Source of the DNA: Moringa oleifera | Lineage: Eukaryota; Streptophyta; Magnoliopsida; Brassicales; Moringaceae | Length of the DNA: 64,000 nt | Assembly: GCA_021397835.1 (NCBI GenBank) | Contig: JAJFZO010000229.1 | Span: forward strand, 2,046,001 to 2,110,000 | Direction of reading: 5' to 3' | Shown: one piece after another, positions 61,321-64,000 of the stretch | Layout: each line of letters begins with the position of its first letter | Position numbering within the stretch: the first letter of the stretch is position 1 | Program-made: the position numbers and the translations under genes | Notes under the pieces: model-generated | Told to the model about the DNA's origin: nothing | What the model saw: only the letters and a program-made list of their open reading frames with translations | The model's database searches: none

Positions 61321-62200
61321 AGGCGTTGGCAACCTCGCAACTTTGCAAGAGTAGCTCCTTTGAAGACTGGGAACCTCACAACTTTACAAGAGTCATCCCT
61401 TGAAGAGAATTGTTTCTACGGATAAATACCACTAGAAATGAGAAACCTCACTGCCACACAGACATCGGGACTCTCTTTGAACTCTTTTACTGGAAGAATT
61501 CCATTGCACTCATTTTTCCATATAAGAGAGCTGCAGTTCTTAGATTTGGGATGTAATAATTTTTTCACAGAGATACCTATATTGAGACCCCACTGTCACT
61601 TCAAACACAAAATCTCTAGTGAAGTACCTTGTTCTTGTCCAGAGCATATAAATACTTGTATATTGAGTAATAATGAATTCATTTTTCATTTGCCAAACTC
61701 TTACAAAACTGAGTCGACTTTTCTTTCTTAATCTCTATGGAAATAACATTAGTACTGGAGAATTTTCAGCCTTTCTTTTCCAAATCTCTTCTTTTTGAGT
61801 TTTAATTCTTAAATATAACTCTTTTACGGATGATCAATCCCAACCATGATATCAAATTTTAGTAATCTTCAAATCCTTCATATTTCTCACAATGATCTTA
61901 GCGGACAAATCTAAAGGAATTATGCATATCCCAATTGGGTTTGGATATCTAAAAGGTTTAGAGAGTCTGAACTCGTCGCACAATAACCTTTTTGGTCAAT
62001 GTACACAAACATTTACAAAATTGTTAGAGTTTACAGTCTTGGATTTGAGCAACAACAAGCTCTCCTAGGTCGAATTCCAGAAAGTCCTCAAGTGAACAGG
62101 TTGAATGATTCAACTTATTATGTCAACAACTATGGATTATATGAAATGCAAATTCAAGTACCATGCAAGAAAGTGTGTACCTTATCGCTCTTTTGCTTAG
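61321..62200 (+). pseudogene. RLP remnant, internally deleted
   Basis: Order of RLP pieces is kept but most of the gene is missing: GNLTTLQESSLEENCFYG then a stop at about 61423, LNSFTGRIPLHSFFHIRELQ at about 61470-61530, an HNEFTGHLP-like piece near 61665-61700, last LRRs near 61850-62060 and a C-cap-like ESPQVNRLNDSTYYVNNYGL near 62080-62140. Several frameshifts and stops occur. The DNA just before it, from about 61237, resembles the repeat upstream of the intact 842-residue RLP. Confidence 0.82.
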
Positions 62201-64000
62201 AGCCACGTATTACAGTACTTTTATTTTTTGGTGTAACGATCTCATCAATTTTTTATATTTAATCTGAATCACAAATTAAACTTTAATGTTCAAAAAGTGA
62301 TATTACGTATTTTAAAAAAATAAAAATTGATGAAATAATCTTCAAGATCTAACTCCATTAAAAGTTAAAGTTAACACCGAAGGTATTTTCAGATTTTTAA
62401 AAAATTTCTTTGCAAAAATACTACTTTTTCTTCTTTTTTGTAAAAATTTCATCAATTTCTTACCTTTTAGATTTTCAAAAAATTTCTCTGCAAAAATGCC
62501 AAACAACTTCCTTATCTACAAAAGTTTCATTCATTTCCTTGTTCTCTCACCTATATAAACCATGAATTCTCTGTATTCTGAAAAATCTGAAATATAAAAA
62601 GAAAATAAAAGAAATAATCCGAAAAGATTAATCCATTATTTTGAAGATTCTCAAAATATTGATGAATCCATCAACTCCAAGCTATTATAATACAAAGATT
62701 AAATAAATGAAAGCAACCAAAAGGGTCCACATATAGGTTGATTTGATGAAGATTTTTTAGATAGAGCTTATAAGATTCTTGGAAAAAAGAAGAACATTAA
62801 AAGAAGATGAACCAAAAGGGTATTAATGATAACAAAGCAACCGGAAAGAGAATGGAAGAAAAAAGAGAAATGAGAATGGAAGAAGATAGAGAAAAGAGGA
62901 AGAAAAGAAAGAAACAAGAGGAGATGAACATTTTTTCAAAATTTTGTTCTCACCTTTTATTAAAGCTTAGTTATTATTATTGTCGTTACTGAAATATTAA
63001 GTCAAAATTTATCTCAATCGATACATAAATTTTAAAATTTGTTTCAATCGATATTGAAATTTATAAACTACTAATTTAATTATAATATAAAAATTAATTT
63101 AGTATCAAAACTAATGTTAAGAAAATAATAACAATAATATATTTCTAAAAAATTATTTTCTTATGATTTACACAAATTTTAAGTATATATATAAATAATA
63201 GTGAAAATATTTCAAGTGTTTTCAAGGTGTTTACATTATCGTCTATGTGATATTAATGTGCATATTCTTATTATCAGTATATCAATATAATGTTAAATAT
63301 TAATAAATTTAATGATAAAAATAATAAGTTTTAAATTGATAATAATTTATAAATTTAAACATAATAACAACTATAATCTTAAAATATTGATAATTATTAA
63401 TTTATGAGAACTAATTATGTAATATTATAGTATTTTTAAAATATTTCTATTAAATTTTTTATAAATTTAGAATTTTAAAGTATATATATTGATCATCTTC
63501 ATTTACATTTTTAACAAAATTTAAATTTAGTAAACGTTACAATAAAATTAATTTTGATTTGATAATATTTCAAATATATATATGTATATGTATACAACAT
63601 AATTTAAATTTAAATATATACATTTAAAGAAACTTGTAATAAAATAAAAACTCTTTATTATAAATCGTAATTAAAAAATTTTCACAATGTTATCAATATC
63701 ATAGCATAATATATTTTATTTAACATATTTGAACATATTCTAACATTGCTTTTATATTATAAATCTCTGAAAATAGAAAAAATAAAAATAAAAACACACT
63801 TTCAAAATTTTAATAACATATCAACATACATTATATAAATGTTTTTTTAATATTAATACGTATAACTAAATTTTAAAGTATTTTGTTAAAATGAAAGAAT
63901 TGTAATTCAATTATTAACGAAGTGCAAAATAATATATTTATAATGCAGTTCTATCTCTCATTTGTTATCAATTGTAATCTTCTTAAAACATGATCTATTT
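62201..64000. other. AT-rich flank, no gene seen
   Basis: Very A+T-rich DNA. A purine-rich frame at 62807-62992 (Glu/Lys/Arg only) looks like low complexity, not a gene. Confidence 0.7.

Noticed and set aside
1..64000. tRNA or rRNA genes
   Set aside because: No convincing tRNA T-arm and acceptor pairing or rRNA core sequence was noticed, although a covariance-model search was not possible.

Overview
This is a plant nuclear window, most likely from a eudicot. Every gene recognised has an Arabidopsis-type homologue. Coding DNA is split by short GT-AG introns with T-rich acceptors. Intergenic DNA is strongly A+T-rich, and microsatellites and MITE-like DNA are scattered through it. All reading is by eye: exon limits come from splice signals, frame continuity and remembered family sequences.

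Layout. 1-2375 (+): 3' half of an ING-type PHD-finger gene (ING2-like), whose 5' exons lie off the left edge. 2376-6840: AT-rich spacer. 7594-10216 (+): SINE1/SINE2-type ARM-repeat KASH protein of the nuclear envelope. 10911-12489 (-) and 13074-15095 (-): paralogous head-to-tail genes for chloroplast NDH factors, NDF5-like then PnsB2 (NDF2). 16393-23182 (-): chaperonin subunit CCT8, whose 5' end is spoiled by a partial tandem duplication in which one copy is peppered with small deletions. 23847-24465 (-): two decayed fragments of a small hydrophobic (oleosin-like) gene. 25905-30235 (-): YTH-domain m6A reader (ECT family). 31830-34488 (-): ADP-glucose phosphorylase/GalT-like enzyme. 34.5-41.3 kb: AT-rich desert with a 0.77 kb direct repeat pair flanking a Tourist-like MITE. 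42649-48119 (+): MUT9-like (CK1-type) kinase. 49.6-62.2 kb (+): cluster of LRR receptor-like proteins, with two intact genes (808 and 842 codons), one full-length pseudogene and two remnants. 62.2-64 kb: AT-rich, with no gene seen.

The single-copy part (ING, SINE, CCT8, ECT, ADP-glucose phosphorylase, MLK) looks like an old conserved gene neighbourhood. In Arabidopsis, from memory, the same neighbours are split over three places: At1g54385-At1g54390 (SINE1, ING2), At3g03940-At3g03970 (MLK2, ECT1, CCT8, SINE2) and At5g18190-At5g18200 (MLK1, ADP-glucose phosphorylase). These genes share no obvious pathway, so the linkage probably reflects ancestry. The NDF5/PnsB2 pair is the exception, since both proteins serve the same chloroplast complex. 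The RLP cluster on the right is the fast-changing, immunity-type part. No clearly new system was found. The strongest oddities are the deletion-only duplicate in CCT8, a duplicated mini-exon in SINE, and three mini-uORFs in front of the MLK start.
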